Origin: Ensifer sp. IC4062
Lineage (GTDB): Bacteria; Pseudomonadota; Alphaproteobacteria; Rhizobiales; Rhizobiaceae
Reading direction: 5' to 3'
Assembly: GCF_020193575.1 (NCBI RefSeq)
Contig: NZ_JADYVD010000037.1
Span: 1 to 64,000, forward strand
DNA length: 64,000 bases
In this document: positions 9,071 to 18,156 of the stretch, one piece after another
Layout of the letters: every line of letters begins with the position of its first letter
Position numbering within the stretch: the first letter of the stretch is position 1
The notes under the pieces: generated by a model
Database searches by the model: none
The model's input: the letters and a program-made list of their open reading frames with translations, nothing else
Told to the model about the DNA's origin: nothing
Position numbers and translations under genes: made by a program

Positions 9071-9889
9071 CTACTCGGGTCTTGTCTGCCTGCGTTGGAC
9101 GAAGCGTGCGACATAGTCATTTGCCGGATTGTCGAGAATATCGTTCGGTGAGCCGACCTGCACGACCTGACCATCCTTCAGAATGGCAATCTCGGACCCG
9201 ATGCGCAGGGCCTCATCGAGATCATGGGTGATGAAGACAATGGTCTTTGCGAGGTTCTGCTGCAATTGCAGCAATTGGTCCTGCATGTCGCCACGGATCA
9301 GCGGATCGAGCGCGCTGAAGGCCTCGTCCATCAGGATCACGTCGGTATCTGCGGCGAGCGCCCGCGCAAGCCCGACGCGTTGCTTCATGCCGCCCGAGAG
9401 TTGATGCGGGAATTTCGCGTCATAGCCCGAAAGCCCCACCGTCTCTATCCATTTCATCCCGATCTCGCGGGCGTCAGCTTTGGATGTGCCGCGCACACGT
9501 TGGCCGTAGACGACATTCTGAAGCACCGTGCGGTGCGGCATCAGGGCAAAACTTTGGAAAACCATGCTGACGCGTCGCATGCGGAAAGAGCGCAGCGTCT
9601 TGGCGTCGAGGTCGAGAATATTGTTGCCGTCAAAGATGACTTCGCCGCTCGTCGGCTCGATAAGCCGGTTGATGTGGCGCACCAGCGTTGATTTGCCGGA
9701 GCCGGAAAGCCCCATGATCACGAAGATCTTGCCGGCGCCGATCTTCAGGCTGACATTGTTGAGGCCGATACTGCAGCCGGACCGGGCAAGAATGTCAGGC
9801 TTACCCAGACCCTCTCTGGCCATGGCGAGCGCCTTCTTCGCGTCATGGCCGAAGATCTTGTAGACGTTGCGGATCTCGATGTCAGCCAT
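9071..9889 (-). CDS. hutV: ABC transporter ATP-binding protein, histidine/betaine type
   Basis: 272 residues, ProV/OpuAA-like but ending soon after the ATPase core, so without CBS domains. Walker A is GLSGSGKST, the signature LSGGMKQRVGLARAL, Walker B VILMDEAFSALD, and the switch His lies in FITHDLDEAL. It would drive uptake through the HutW permease with HutX. The ATG at 9889 gives an 8-base overlap with the end of hutW. The product matches the S. meliloti hutXWV importer, described as taking up histidine and also proline and betaines; substrate here is inferred from that gene order. Confidence 0.85.
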   Translation of the reverse strand: MADIEIRNVYKIFGHDAKKALAMAREGLGKPDILARSGCSIGLNNVSLKIGAGKIFVIMGLSGSGKSTLVRHINRLIEPTSGEVIFDGNNILDLDAKTLRSFRMRRVSMVFQSFALMPHRTVLQNVVYGQRVRGTSKADAREIGMKWIETVGLSGYDAKFPHQLSGGMKQRVGLARALAADTDVILMDEAFSALDPLIRGDMQDQLLQLQQNLAKTIVFITHDLDEALRIGSEIAILKDGQVVQVGSPNDILDNPANDYVARFVQRRQTRPE

Positions 9890-10739
9890 TGCGGGCGTCC
9901 TCCGTCCGGGGCTTGCCGAAGCCCTGCGTGATGCGATCGAGCACAATTGCGAGAATGACGATGCCGATGCCCGCCTCCAGGCCCTTGCCGACGTCGAGCG
10001 TCTGGATCCCGTTCAGCACCTGCTCGCCGAGGCCGCGTGCGCCGATCATCGAGGCGACGACGACCATCGACAGCGCCATCATGATCGTCTGGTTCAGGCC
10101 GGCCATGATGGTCGGGGTGGCGAGCGGCAGCTCCACGCCGAACAGGATCTGCGCCGGACTGCCGCCGAAAGCGGTTGCCGCCTCGACAACCTCGCCGTCC
10201 ACCTGGCGGATGCCGAGGTCGGTCAGACGGATTAGCGGTGGAACCGCATAAATAATGGTCGCAAGGATCGCCGGCACCTTGCCGAGGCCGAAGAGCATAA
10301 GCGCCGGGATCAGGTAGACAAAGCTCGGCATGGTCTGCATTACATCGAGAACCGGCAAGGTGACGTTGCGCACCACGCGGCTCTTGGCGACGAGAATGCC
10401 GATGGGCACGCCGATCATCACCGAGACGATGGTCGCCATCAGCATCAAGGCGAGCGTCTGCATCGTCAGGTCCCAGAGGCCGAGTACGCCGACTGCTATC
10501 AGCAGGAGGCCGACGGCGATCGTCAGCGTCCAGCGCTTTGAACTTTGCCAGGCAAGCGCCATGAAGGCGAGAATCACGAGCCACCAAGGCAAGCCACGCA
10601 GGATCCATTCAATGAACAGCACGGCCTTCAGGATGACGCCGCTGATCGCCTTGAATACCCAGCCGTAGTTGGTGACGAGAGCCTGAATGAACTCGTTCAC
10701 CGGCCCGCGGATCGAAAGATTGAGAGAGTCCGGAAACAT
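9882..10739 (-). CDS. hutW: ABC transporter permease, histidine/betaine type
   Basis: 285 residues, ProW-like inner membrane permease. There are at least six hydrophobic segments, including one near residues 55-70 (WWLVILAFMALAW) and one near 75-90. The cytoplasmic coupling loop with EAATAFGGSPAQILFGVELP is the EAA-type motif that docks to the ATPase. It follows hutX after 140 bases that hold a strong inverted repeat, and overlaps hutV. Only one permease gene is present, so a homodimer is expected. Confidence 0.85.
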   Translation of the reverse strand: MFPDSLNLSIRGPVNEFIQALVTNYGWVFKAISGVILKAVLFIEWILRGLPWWLVILAFMALAWQSSKRWTLTIAVGLLLIAVGVLGLWDLTMQTLALMLMATIVSVMIGVPIGILVAKSRVVRNVTLPVLDVMQTMPSFVYLIPALMLFGLGKVPAILATIIYAVPPLIRLTDLGIRQVDGEVVEAATAFGGSPAQILFGVELPLATPTIMAGLNQTIMMALSMVVVASMIGARGLGEQVLNGIQTLDVGKGLEAGIGIVILAIVLDRITQGFGKPRTEDARNG

Positions 10740-10817
10740 CGGAACCGTTCCTTAGCTCAAGAACCTGCCGGCGGTTATCGCCGCCTGTTCGCGGCACGTC
10801 GGCAGCTCCTGGCACCG

Positions 10818-10854
10818 CCGCTTCTTTCCGTCAACCAGGGGCGGAAGGAAGCGG
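10818..10854 (-). other. Intercistronic hairpin between hutX and hutW
   Basis: Arms 10818-10830 and 10842-10854 pair over 13 positions with one mismatch around an 11-base loop. No T-run follows on the minus strand, so it is unlikely to be a full terminator. It sits after the binding-protein gene, where such hairpins often stabilise the upstream message so that the binding protein exceeds the membrane subunits. That role is inference. Confidence 0.55.
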
Positions 10855-10879
10855 CAAGCGCAGGCGATGAAGGGTGTCG

Positions 10880-11914
10880 TTACTTGAGGCTCGCTTCGAT
10901 CTTACCGCGTGCCTCGTCGGAGACCCATTTGCCCCATACATCGGACTTGGTCTTCAAGAATTCGGCCGCCGCGGCAGCCGCATCGACCTTGTTGTCGACC
11001 ATGTATGCGAGACTGCCGTTGACGTCCTCGAGCGGGAAGGTCGCCTTTTCGAGGATCTCGATAATCTCCGGCGCCTCGGAAGCGAAGGTGCTGTTGACGC
11101 CGTAGGCGACGTCGACCGAGGGAAAGGCGCAAGCCTGATCACGCTTGCCGTTGGCGCTGCTCAGTTCTTTCCAACAGGCCTCGTTATAGGCGGGTTCTTC
11201 GAGCTGGATCAGCTTGAACTTACCCATGATCGCGGTTGGCGACCAGTAGTAGAAGAGGATCGGCTCGCCCTGGAGATAGGCGGAGGTGATCGCGGAGTCG
11301 AGTGCGGTGCCCGTGCCCGGACGGAAGTTCACATAGGCTTCGCCAAGCTTGTAGGCTTCGAGCTTGGCGGTGCTGATGCCCTCGCAAGTCCAGCCGGACG
11401 GGCAGTTCAGAAAGCGGCCCTTGGACGGCTCCTCCGGATCGGCGAAGATTTCGACGACCTTCGGATCGGAGAGTTGGGACACGCTCTTGAGGTCCGAGGC
11501 TTTGGGCTCAATGTTGCGCGCCGGATCGCCGTGAATGACGTAGTCCGGCACGAACCAGCCTTCGCTGGCGCCGACGAAGGTCTTGCCGACAGCCACCACC
11601 TTCTTTTCCTCTACCGCCTTATTCCAGACGTCCGAACGGCCCAGCCATTCCTCGGCAAAAATCTGAACGTCGTTATTGGCGGTTGCCTGTTCCAGCGTCA
11701 CAGAATTGCCGGGGATGGAATCCACCTGGCAATCATAGCCCTTCGAGAGGATCGTCTTCATGACTTCGGTGATGAAGGCGCCGCTTTCCCAGTCGATGCC
11801 GGCGAAGGTCACGGTCTTGCCGTCGCCGCAGTAGGAGGCGCTGGCGCTACCGGTGGATGCCGCCAGCATCAGACCGGCGGCGGCGAAGGTGAGTTTCATT
11901 GTGCTGATCGACAT
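10880..11914 (-). CDS. hutX: Periplasmic substrate-binding protein of histidine/betaine ABC importer
   Basis: 344 residues with a signal peptide ending in SASA-SYC. It belongs to the OpuAC/ProX-type binding proteins: FAGIDWESGAFITEV, EEWLGRSDVWNKA, a Trp/Tyr-rich region FYYWSPTAIMGK, and a helical C-terminus. The paired Cys residues (NCPSGWTC and later CWKEL...QAC) suggest disulfides. Of two close ATGs, the one at 11914 was preferred because AAGGGGA sits 7 bases upstream; the other at 11920 touches that sequence. It is the first gene of the operon, transcribed away from the GntR gene. Confidence 0.85.
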   Translation of the reverse strand: MSISTMKLTFAAAGLMLAASTGSASASYCGDGKTVTFAGIDWESGAFITEVMKTILSKGYDCQVDSIPGNSVTLEQATANNDVQIFAEEWLGRSDVWNKAVEEKKVVAVGKTFVGASEGWFVPDYVIHGDPARNIEPKASDLKSVSQLSDPKVVEIFADPEEPSKGRFLNCPSGWTCEGISTAKLEAYKLGEAYVNFRPGTGTALDSAITSAYLQGEPILFYYWSPTAIMGKFKLIQLEEPAYNEACWKELSSANGKRDQACAFPSVDVAYGVNSTFASEAPEIIEILEKATFPLEDVNGSLAYMVDNKVDAAAAAAEFLKTKSDVWGKWVSDEARGKIEASLK

Positions 11915-12196
11915 GCGCATTCCCCTTTTTTGATGTTCGCTTCGACTGCAGTTTTGATGAGTGTGCCTGTTAAGGGGCGATTGTTTCCTCTTCCCCGGCT
12001 GTGACGTCCCCGCCGATGTCGACGACGCCAATGTCGTGATCGACGCTTTCCGAAATGGGTCGCCTGATCCTGTATGATGTTGTATATGGAACTATAGATG
12101 TTTTGCGCTGGCGCGCAAGAACGAAATAAACGAAAAGGATTCTTCATCGTTTGCGAAGCATTCGGTCGATACAGCGGTATGGAGGGACCTATCCTG
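11915..12196. promoter_or_regulatory. Divergent promoter region of hutXWV-hutH and its GntR regulator
   Basis: A 282-base intergenic space between divergent genes. The AT-rich part at 12069-12100 contains repeated TGTAT steps (TGTATGATG, TTGTATATGG, ACTATAG), resembling the GT-TA-AC character of HutC-family operators. I see no perfect palindrome, so the operator position is a suggestion. The GGAGGG at 12181-12186 is the ribosome-binding site of the regulator. Confidence 0.45.
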
Positions 12197-12937
12197 ATGA
12201 CGAGAGCGGAGCGTAAGAACGAGAGGGCGGCGTTTGAAGACGGACCGGTACCGCGCTATGAGGCGGTCAAGCACTTTATTCGTAGCCGCATCGAAAGTGG
12301 TGAATGGCCGGCGCACCATCGCATCCCATCAGAGAATGAGATCATCACCGATTTCGCCGTCAGCCGCATGACCGCCAACCGCGCGCTGCGGGAACTCGCC
12401 AATGAAGGGGCGATCACCAGGGTGCAGGGTGTCGGCTCCTTCGTTGCTCCGCAAAAGGGCAGCACGGCGTTGCTCGAGGTCCGCAACATCGCCGACGAGA
12501 TCCGCGAGCGCGGACATACGCACACATCCCGCATTGAGCTGATGAAGCAAGAGGAGGCCACGCCGGAGATCGGTTACTCCCTGGGGGTCGCCACCGGCGC
12601 GCGCGTCTTCCATTCGATCATGGTTCACTTCGAGAACGGGCTTCCGATCCAGATCGAGGATCGTTTTGTAAATCCGGCGATCTGCCCCCGCTACATGGAA
12701 CAGGACTTCACCGAAATGACGCCGAACGCCTATCTAACGGCGATCGCACCCATTACCCGGACGGAACAGATCGTTGAGGCAGTCTCGCCGCAGCCCTGGG
12801 AACGCAAGCTGCTCGGCATTGGCCGGAATGAGCCCTGTCTCATGATCAGGCGCCGCACATGGTCCGACACTGCGAACGTGACGACAGCACGTCTCCTTTA
12901 CCCAGGGACCCGATATCGCCTCGAGGGCATCTCTTAA
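12197..12937 (+). CDS. GntR-family regulator, HutC subfamily
   Basis: 246 residues. The N-terminal winged helix (YEAVKHFIRSRIESGEWPAHHRIPSENEI then VSRMTANRALRELANEG) is followed by a UTRA ligand domain with EIRERGHTHTSR, FHSIMVHFENGLPIQIEDRFVNP and the terminal YPGTRYRLEG. HutC proteins repress histidine-use genes and are released by urocanate. Divergence from hutX suggests it controls that operon and itself. Given that the neighbouring lyase may not make urocanate, the true ligand is an open point. ATG 12197 has GGAGGG at a good distance; an upstream ATG at 12179 overlaps that site. Confidence 0.85.
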   Translation: MTRAERKNERAAFEDGPVPRYEAVKHFIRSRIESGEWPAHHRIPSENEIITDFAVSRMTANRALRELANEGAITRVQGVGSFVAPQKGSTALLEVRNIADEIRERGHTHTSRIELMKQEEATPEIGYSLGVATGARVFHSIMVHFENGLPIQIEDRFVNPAICPRYMEQDFTEMTPNAYLTAIAPITRTEQIVEAVSPQPWERKLLGIGRNEPCLMIRRRTWSDTANVTTARLLYPGTRYRLEGIS

Positions 12938-13115
12938 CAATTGCTACGGTCGCGAGGGGGGCGAGGTCCTCATCAAAGAACTAGACAAGCGTAAGATGGG
13001 CGGCATACGGACACCAGCACAAGTGAATTGGGCCAATAGTCTCGCTGGAGAAGTTTTAGGCCCCGGCTGGATAGTCGTATCGCGGGGGCCGGTGTCTCCC
13101 CGCGATACTTCGGCT

Positions 13116-13667
13116 CTACATGGAGTCGACCATGGTGCAGAGCTGCGCCATCGTCGTACCGCCGGTAGCGGAAGTACCCGCCGCCGAACCAGATGACGTT
13201 GATCCGGTGGTGGTGCTTGCAGTGGTTTCATCCGAAACTTGGGGCGTGGTTCCAGCCGCCGAACCGCTTGCCTCGCCTGATGCGCTCCCGGTTCCCCCAG
13301 CCGATGCCGTTTGCATGGTATTGCAATCCTGCTTGATCTGGTTCTGCTGCTCGGCCGTGAGCTTCGACCAGTTCGCCTTGATTTCGTCCTGGCTGCGCAA
13401 GGTCGAACCCGAGGCATCTGAGAAGAGCGCATTGCGAACCGGTTCGGGCCACTTCATCTGCATCCCCTGCGTCCCGGAGTCACCCCCCGACGTGGTGCCG
13501 GACGTGCCGTTCGAGGCGGACCCGGATGTCCCGCCCGACGCCGACCCCGATGTCCCGCCCGACGAGGATCCCGATGTCCCTGATGAGGAGCCAGAACCGC
13601 CTTGAGCGACAGCGGCGGATGCCATGGCGAGCGAGATCGCCGCTGCGAAAAGATAATTGTATTTCAT
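13116..13667 (-). CDS. Secreted Gly/Ser/Thr-rich low-complexity protein
   Basis: 183 residues with a signal peptide ending AVAQ. After it come about 50 residues of imperfect 6-8 residue repeats built from GTSGSASGG-like units, then a folded-looking segment (MKWPEPVRNALFSD ... KANWSKLTAEQQNQIKQDCNTM) and a second Ser/Gly/Thr-rich stretch before QLCTMVDSM. The middle segment with a Trp, a Gln-rich helix and a Cys is the only conserved-looking part. The repeats at DNA level are a short minisatellite around 13490-13605, so length may vary between strains. Function unknown; a periplasmic or cell-surface role is inferred from the signal peptide. Confidence 0.7.
   Translation of the reverse strand: MKYNYLFAAAISLAMASAAVAQGGSGSSSGTSGSSSGGTSGSASGGTSGSASNGTSGTTSGGDSGTQGMQMKWPEPVRNALFSDASGSTLRSQDEIKANWSKLTAEQQNQIKQDCNTMQTASAGGTGSASGEASGSAAGTTPQVSDETTASTTTGSTSSGSAAGTSATGGTTMAQLCTMVDSM
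13490..13605. repeat. Imperfect tandem repeat encoding the Gly/Ser-rich segment
   Basis: Units of about 18-24 bases of the form GATGTCCCGCCCGACG recur four or five times with substitutions, best seen at 13526-13580. They encode the low-complexity part of the secreted protein on the minus strand and give an apparent acidic Asp/Pro repeat in an overlapping + frame, which is a shadow. Confidence 0.65.
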
Positions 13668-13859
13668 CTGCGTCGTCCTTCTTCTTAGCGCGCAACGCGC
13701 AGCGCCCGAACCGGCCGAGCTCCGTAAGGTTCCGCTTTCCAATCGTTGCCAGAGCTTTTTTCCGTTGGAGCACCAGCTAGCTCCCCCGGAGACACCACTG
13801 CGCTTATGACGGGTCGTTCTTGTCGCCTGCTGCGCTCGGCGGCTCCTTGTCGATCGTTC

Positions 13860-14003
13860 TCACGCCATCGGCATTGACCTTGGTGTCTTCAATCCGAGTG
13901 GAACTGGTGGAAGGAACCTGTCGACGTAAATATAGAAAATCGCGCACGCGAATATGATAATTGCGGCCCCGATCAACGCGAGCCGCTCCCAGCGTCCGTT
14001 CAT
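13860..14003 (-). CDS. Small single-span membrane protein, possibly frameshifted at its end
   Basis: 47 residues: MNGRWERLALIG, a hydrophobic span AAIIIFACAIFYIYV, then a short tail. GGGAGAAGAC sits just upstream of the ATG at 14003. The tail is suspicious: shifting by one base near 13918 continues in a polar, Lys/Asp-rich sequence (STSSTRIEDTKVNADGVRTI) to a stop near 13804, which looks much more like a natural periplasmic tail than the Pro-rich end read here. Either a frameshift has occurred or there is a sequence error. Function unknown. Confidence 0.45.
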   Translation of the reverse strand: MNGRWERLALIGAAIIIFACAIFYIYVDRFLPPVPLGLKTPRSMPMA

Positions 14004-14578
14004 TTGTCTTCTCCCGTCGATCCATATGTGAGAACCGAAACGGAGTCGAAATGTTCCCAGACCATCGTGAGTGCCCCTCGTGTCTCCGATGAGTTCTCGC
14101 CAATGACGGCACCTTCCGCGGGGCACGCGTGGTGACGGCCACCGGGGGGCGGTTCCTGCAGTTGCTCTCGAAGCAACCGGTCTATCGCTGCGGGCCTGGA
14201 CCCTGGAGCATTTCTGGGAGCCGCGATTAGAGCCCGAACCATCACCGAACCTCCGCAAAATCCCGTTCTTACTGCTGACAAGGATCAGGCAGCGTCGAGG
14301 ATGCTGCGATGTGTTCAACTACCTCCTAGGGAGCCCAGCAAATGGCGCGCACATCCGTCGGGGCAAGTTGCCTTCGTCGGATGCGGCGAAGAGTAGATCC
14401 GATGGAGCGGTGGCACAAAACTACTAGCCCGCTCTGGCTGCAGGGGAGCTGGATTCTTCGATTCCAGCAGGGGTTGGCAAATTAAATCCAAACGGGTGCG
14501 GCGGACTCACGCTTTTGCGAGTTTACCCGGTAGGCGCCCACGTACTTTTTGGGTGAATTTGCTATCGGGAGGAACTCC
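14004..14578. other. Gene-poor stretch with no confident gene
   Basis: 575 bases. A minus-strand frame of up to 93 residues (14000-14281) ends against the small membrane protein and might be a small gene (it ends VWEHFDSVSVLTYGSTGEDK), but I see no ribosome-binding site or recognisable motif that would settle it. The right end holds the GGGAGGA ribosome-binding site of the next gene at about 14567-14573. Confidence 0.3.
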
Positions 14579-14836
14579 ATGGCGGAGAGCATAAAGCGAA
14601 AACTGATGAAGGCGAGCGACATTCCCGCCTTCGTGGAAGAGATAATCGCGACGGGCTGCGATATCTGCGCCGTCGGCCATGACAAATATGTGCTTAGTGA
14701 GCTGGATGCGGTAGCGGACGAGCTGGACCGCATTGGCGACAAGTATGGCGACCGCGATTTTCTTAAGCCCGAGATTGTCGCCTACCTCCGCTCCATCGGC
14801 CGGTACATCGATGTTGGTGCGGACGGGGCTGAGTAA
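14579..14836 (+). CDS. Small conserved-looking hypothetical protein
   Basis: 85 residues, acidic and predicted mostly helical: KRKLMKASDIPAFVEEIIATGC, AVGHDKYVLSELDAVADELDRIGDKYGDRDF and YLRSIGRYIDVG. A strong ribosome-binding site (GGGAGGA) precedes the ATG. No signal peptide or membrane span. I do not recognise the family. It stands alone, flanked by non-coding DNA. Confidence 0.6.
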   Translation: MAESIKRKLMKASDIPAFVEEIIATGCDICAVGHDKYVLSELDAVADELDRIGDKYGDRDFLKPEIVAYLRSIGRYIDVGADGAE

Positions 14837-15186
14837 CCGGCGGGACTTAACTCGCAGCCGTTTCGTTGCCTTGGGCAGGCGTTCGCAGGAACAGCCCCTT
14901 TTTGCGGAATTCTTCAGTTGAATCAGCATCGTAGTTCCAAAGAGTGCAATTTCGGTTCTGAAACTGGGTGAGTGAGTCACCAAAATTCTATGCTTGGCAT
15001 GGGTTCGCGGGCATGGACCGTTCAAACAGAGGTGTTGCACATCGCCGCATTTGTTGCTTTTCATCGCACATTGAATCGCAACAGGAGCGGTGGTGTTGCG
15101 AAGCCTTTGCGATGTTGTGTTGCGTCTGACCGATTGCGGAGGACGGACCCGCGCATCGCGTTCTCACGGTAGCTCTCGGTCATCGG
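14837..15186. other. Intergenic stretch with no recognisable gene
   Basis: 350 bases between the small hypothetical gene and the convergent kinase-like gene. Codon structure is poor in all frames and I see no RNA gene, clear terminator or IS end. Confidence 0.4.
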
Positions 15187-15702
15187 TCATAAGGGTGCGG
15201 AGGTACGCGCAATGACGTAAGAGACGGCCTGGTCCAGCGACACTGCAGAGGTGTCAAGGATATCGCAGCCACTCGCTTTCGCCTCTCGTCTCAAAAAATT
15301 CGCCCAGCTCATCATCTCGGAATTAGCGAGTTCGGGCTGCTGACGGTCGATGATCAGACGCTTCGCTCTCGTCTCATCATCGCAATCAACGAGGATTGGG
15401 ATGTAATCGGACCAACCTGCAGCCGCTGCCCCTTCAGCTACGAATGCAAGGCGAGTTTGACCTTCGAAGACTACCTTCCGTCCAGTCTCGGCAATCTTAG
15501 CCAGCGTGCTCATCCATTCAATGGTCTTGGCCCGCTGCCACGCCTCACTCGACCCATATTCTGTCACTATGTCCTCGAAGGCGGGCACGCCTATCCGGTC
15601 AAAAAAGAGAACTTCGACATTGTCTCGAAAGCGTTCCGAGATGGTCCGAGCAATCGTGGTCTTGCCCGACCCAGAAGCTCCGATCAAAATAGCGACAGGC
15701 AT
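15187..15702 (-). CDS. P-loop kinase-like ATP-binding protein
   Basis: 171 residues. The N-terminal ILIGASGSGKTTIA is a Walker A, followed by LFFDRIGVPAF and a lid-like Arg-rich region (DDETRAKRLIIDRQQPE). The size and order match small nucleoside/shikimate-kinase-like or AAA-type P-loop proteins of unknown substrate. The ATG at 15702 follows GGAGAAGGACGC and places the Walker A at residues 6-13. It is divergent from an acetyltransferase with 60 bases between, so the two may share a promoter region. Confidence 0.65.
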   Translation of the reverse strand: MPVAILIGASGSGKTTIARTISERFRDNVEVLFFDRIGVPAFEDIVTEYGSSEAWQRAKTIEWMSTLAKIAETGRKVVFEGQTRLAFVAEGAAAAGWSDYIPILVDCDDETRAKRLIIDRQQPELANSEMMSWANFLRREAKASGCDILDTSAVSLDQAVSYVIARTSAPL

Positions 15703-15762
15703 GGTGCGTCCTTCTCCTTCCTGATGCGATGCTCGAATCACGACGTAGAGGCACAGCCCCAG

Positions 15763-16272
15763 ATGATTGATTTCAGGCCACTGACCGAAGCAGATTTTCC
15801 GATATTGTGTGAATGGCTAAATAGACCTCACATGCGTGCTCACTACCAGAAGACGCCAATAGCGATCGAGGAAGTTCAGGGGAAGTATTCTGAGCGCCTG
15901 AGCCCAAGCCATCCCACCCATTGCCATATAGCTTGTTATAATGGTGAGCCTTTTGGAAAATTGCAGTGCTATTTGCTTCGCGACTATCCCGATTTCGCAT
16001 CTGAGATAGGCGAGCACGACGGCGTAGCGGTCGACCTATTTATCGGTGACGAGCGTTTCATAGGGAGGGGTTTCGGAAAGGCTATGCTTCGCTCCTATGT
16101 GCTGAACGTGGTTCCTTCCATTTTTCCCCAAGACTGCAAATGCTTCATCTGTCACGCTAAAGAGAACAAAATAGCTATTCGTGGTTCGCTGTCCGCAGGG
16201 TTTCTGCCGTATCGAGACGTCATCGAGCGCGGGGTGGAAAGTGTGCTGCTTTCATTCGACCGACCGATCTAG
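15763..16272 (+). CDS. GNAT acetyltransferase, AAC(6')-like
   Basis: 169 residues. FRPLTEADFPILCEWLNRPHM, YNGEPFGKLQCY, VAVDLFIGDERFIGRGFGKAM and SLSAGFLPYRDV follow the order of the aminoglycoside 6'-N-acetyltransferase and siderophore acetyltransferase branch of the GNAT fold; the RGFG segment is the acetyl-CoA pyrophosphate loop. Substrate cannot be assigned from sequence: resistance is possible but not shown. ATG 15763 gives a protein that starts at the conserved first strand. Its GC looks lower than its neighbours, in keeping with the start of the mobile region just downstream. Confidence 0.7.
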   Translation: MIDFRPLTEADFPILCEWLNRPHMRAHYQKTPIAIEEVQGKYSERLSPSHPTHCHIACYNGEPFGKLQCYLLRDYPDFASEIGEHDGVAVDLFIGDERFIGRGFGKAMLRSYVLNVVPSIFPQDCKCFICHAKENKIAIRGSLSAGFLPYRDVIERGVESVLLSFDRPI

Positions 16273-16309
16273 ACGGATTGGGACTTAAAGCCGAACTGGG
16301 CCGTCATGC

Positions 16310-16922
<613 letters not shown>

Positions 16923-17322
16923 ATAGACATAGACGACACCGGGCGGGTCGGCTCCCTGCCATCGCCTGTCGTCGCGCGCATAAGCCCAAAGCTGCCCGGT
17001 CTTTGTCTTTCCCCGACCCGGATCGAGCACCGGGGCGGTCGTCTCGTCAGCGAAGAGCCTGGACGAGGCCTTCAGATGCTCGAGCAGCCTTTGATGAACC
17101 GGGCGCAGATGCCAGGCGGCTCGGCCGACCCAGTCGGCGAGTGTCGAGCGGTCCAGGTCGATCCCTTGGCGCTTGTAGATTTGAGCCTGCCTGTAGAGGG
17201 GCAAGTGGTCAGCGTATTTGGAGACCAGCACCTGAGCGACGGTCGCCTCGGTCGGAATGCCGCCTTCGATCAGCCGCGCGGGAGCCGGAGCCTGGACGAC
17301 GACTTCCTCACAAGCACGGCGG
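16923..17322 (-). mobile_element. IS66-family transposase (TnpC) internal fragment
   Basis: The minus strand reads VVQAPAPARLIEGGIPTEAT, VSKYADHLPLYRQAQIYKRQG, LADWVGRAAWHLRPV, LFADETTAPVLDPGRGKTKTGQLWAYARDDR and breaks off after VVYVYG. This is the central part of the large IS66 transposase including the ADETT catalytic Asp. Both ends are lost: the 3' side runs into an IS3 fragment and the 5' side into an HD-domain gene remnant at about 17323. No IS66 inverted repeat is seen. Confidence 0.8.
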
Positions 17323-17645
17323 GTCGCACTTCTCGTTTCTGGCGACGAGGCACGAACGATCGCCTATCTCCATGACATCGTTGAGAAGGGAAGGGGATGG
17401 ACGCTCGACCGGCTGAAGGAAGAAGGCTTCCCGTCGCCGATCATATCTGCTGTGGATGCTTTGACGCGACGGTCAGACGAGTCCGACGACGAGTTTGTCA
17501 GGCGCGCGGCCTCCAATCCTTTGGCTCTTCCCGTCAAACAAGCCGACCTGGAGGACAATCTTTGGCAGGTTGATCAAGCCGGCGGTGACGCGGAATGTAT
17601 CGGCGTGGCCTCGATATCTTGCGCGGCGAAAAGAACAGACGCTAG
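17323..17645 (+). pseudogene. HD-domain hydrolase, 5'-truncated and frameshifted
   Basis: Reading starts abruptly with VALLVSGDEARTIAYLHDIVEKG (second His-Asp of the HD motif), WTLDRLKEEGFP, IISAVDALTRR and VKQADLEDNLWQ. The first His of the HD site and the whole N-terminus are replaced by IS66 sequence. After GGDAE the frame shifts near 17597; the next frame continues YRRGLDILRGEKNRR and stops at 17643-17645, a natural-looking end. It was probably a small HD phosphohydrolase destroyed by transposition. Confidence 0.7.
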
Positions 17646-17731
17646 GGATGCTTGCCATGCCATGAAATGGAGGCTTTTCAAAGTCCGGATGTGTTGGTGT
17701 GAGATTGATGCGGAAGCGGTCGCGGCGGCGC

Positions 17732-18156
17732 TCAATATCGAACCGATCGGAAGCGGCCCGCCTGGTCCAACAGTGCTTTGACGGAAGACGATTGCCACTT
17801 CCGGCCACCTGGCGGCCGCTCATGCATTTGGTCCAGTGAGGCCGCAATAGCGCTTAGCGACAGATTGCGGCCGGCGATGGCGATTCCCGCAACCAGCCGC
17901 ATACGGTGGTACTCGGGCGGCCGGCGCGGCGATCGGAGACAAAGCTCGCGTTTCCGCCGCTGTTGGCCAACGAGGTGAGCGCTCCTGACACTATCGATGC
18001 TGGTGGCAGGGAGCCAGGTAAGGCGAATTGATGCTGCGACCATGCCAGCCGATTTCTTACCACGGAGAAGCCTTGCTTGCCGGCACGCAAATGGGTCAGT
18101 CTTGCGCGATGCCTCATGTGCGACTATATTTCGCCTCAAGTGAACGGAGATGAACA
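17732..18156 (-). pseudogene. Possible serine-recombinase C-terminal remnant
   Basis: On the minus strand a segment with NLSLSAIAASLDQMHERPP, then GGRKWQSSSVKALLDQ resembles the C-terminal helix-turn-helix tail of resolvase/invertase-type recombinases (repeat helix followed by G-KW-VxxVL). The upstream part of the same frame has no catalytic Ser domain and looks non-coding. The call rests on this one short similarity. Confidence 0.3.

Noticed and set aside
13120-13605. Plus-strand frame with an acidic Asp/Pro repeat ending
   Set aside because: It is the reverse reading of the Gly/Ser repeat of the secreted protein; it has no ribosome-binding site, while the minus frame has a clear signal peptide.
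14000-14281. 93-codon minus-strand frame before the small membrane protein
   Set aside because: No ribosome-binding site or family sign; left as a possibility in the region note and not called as a gene.
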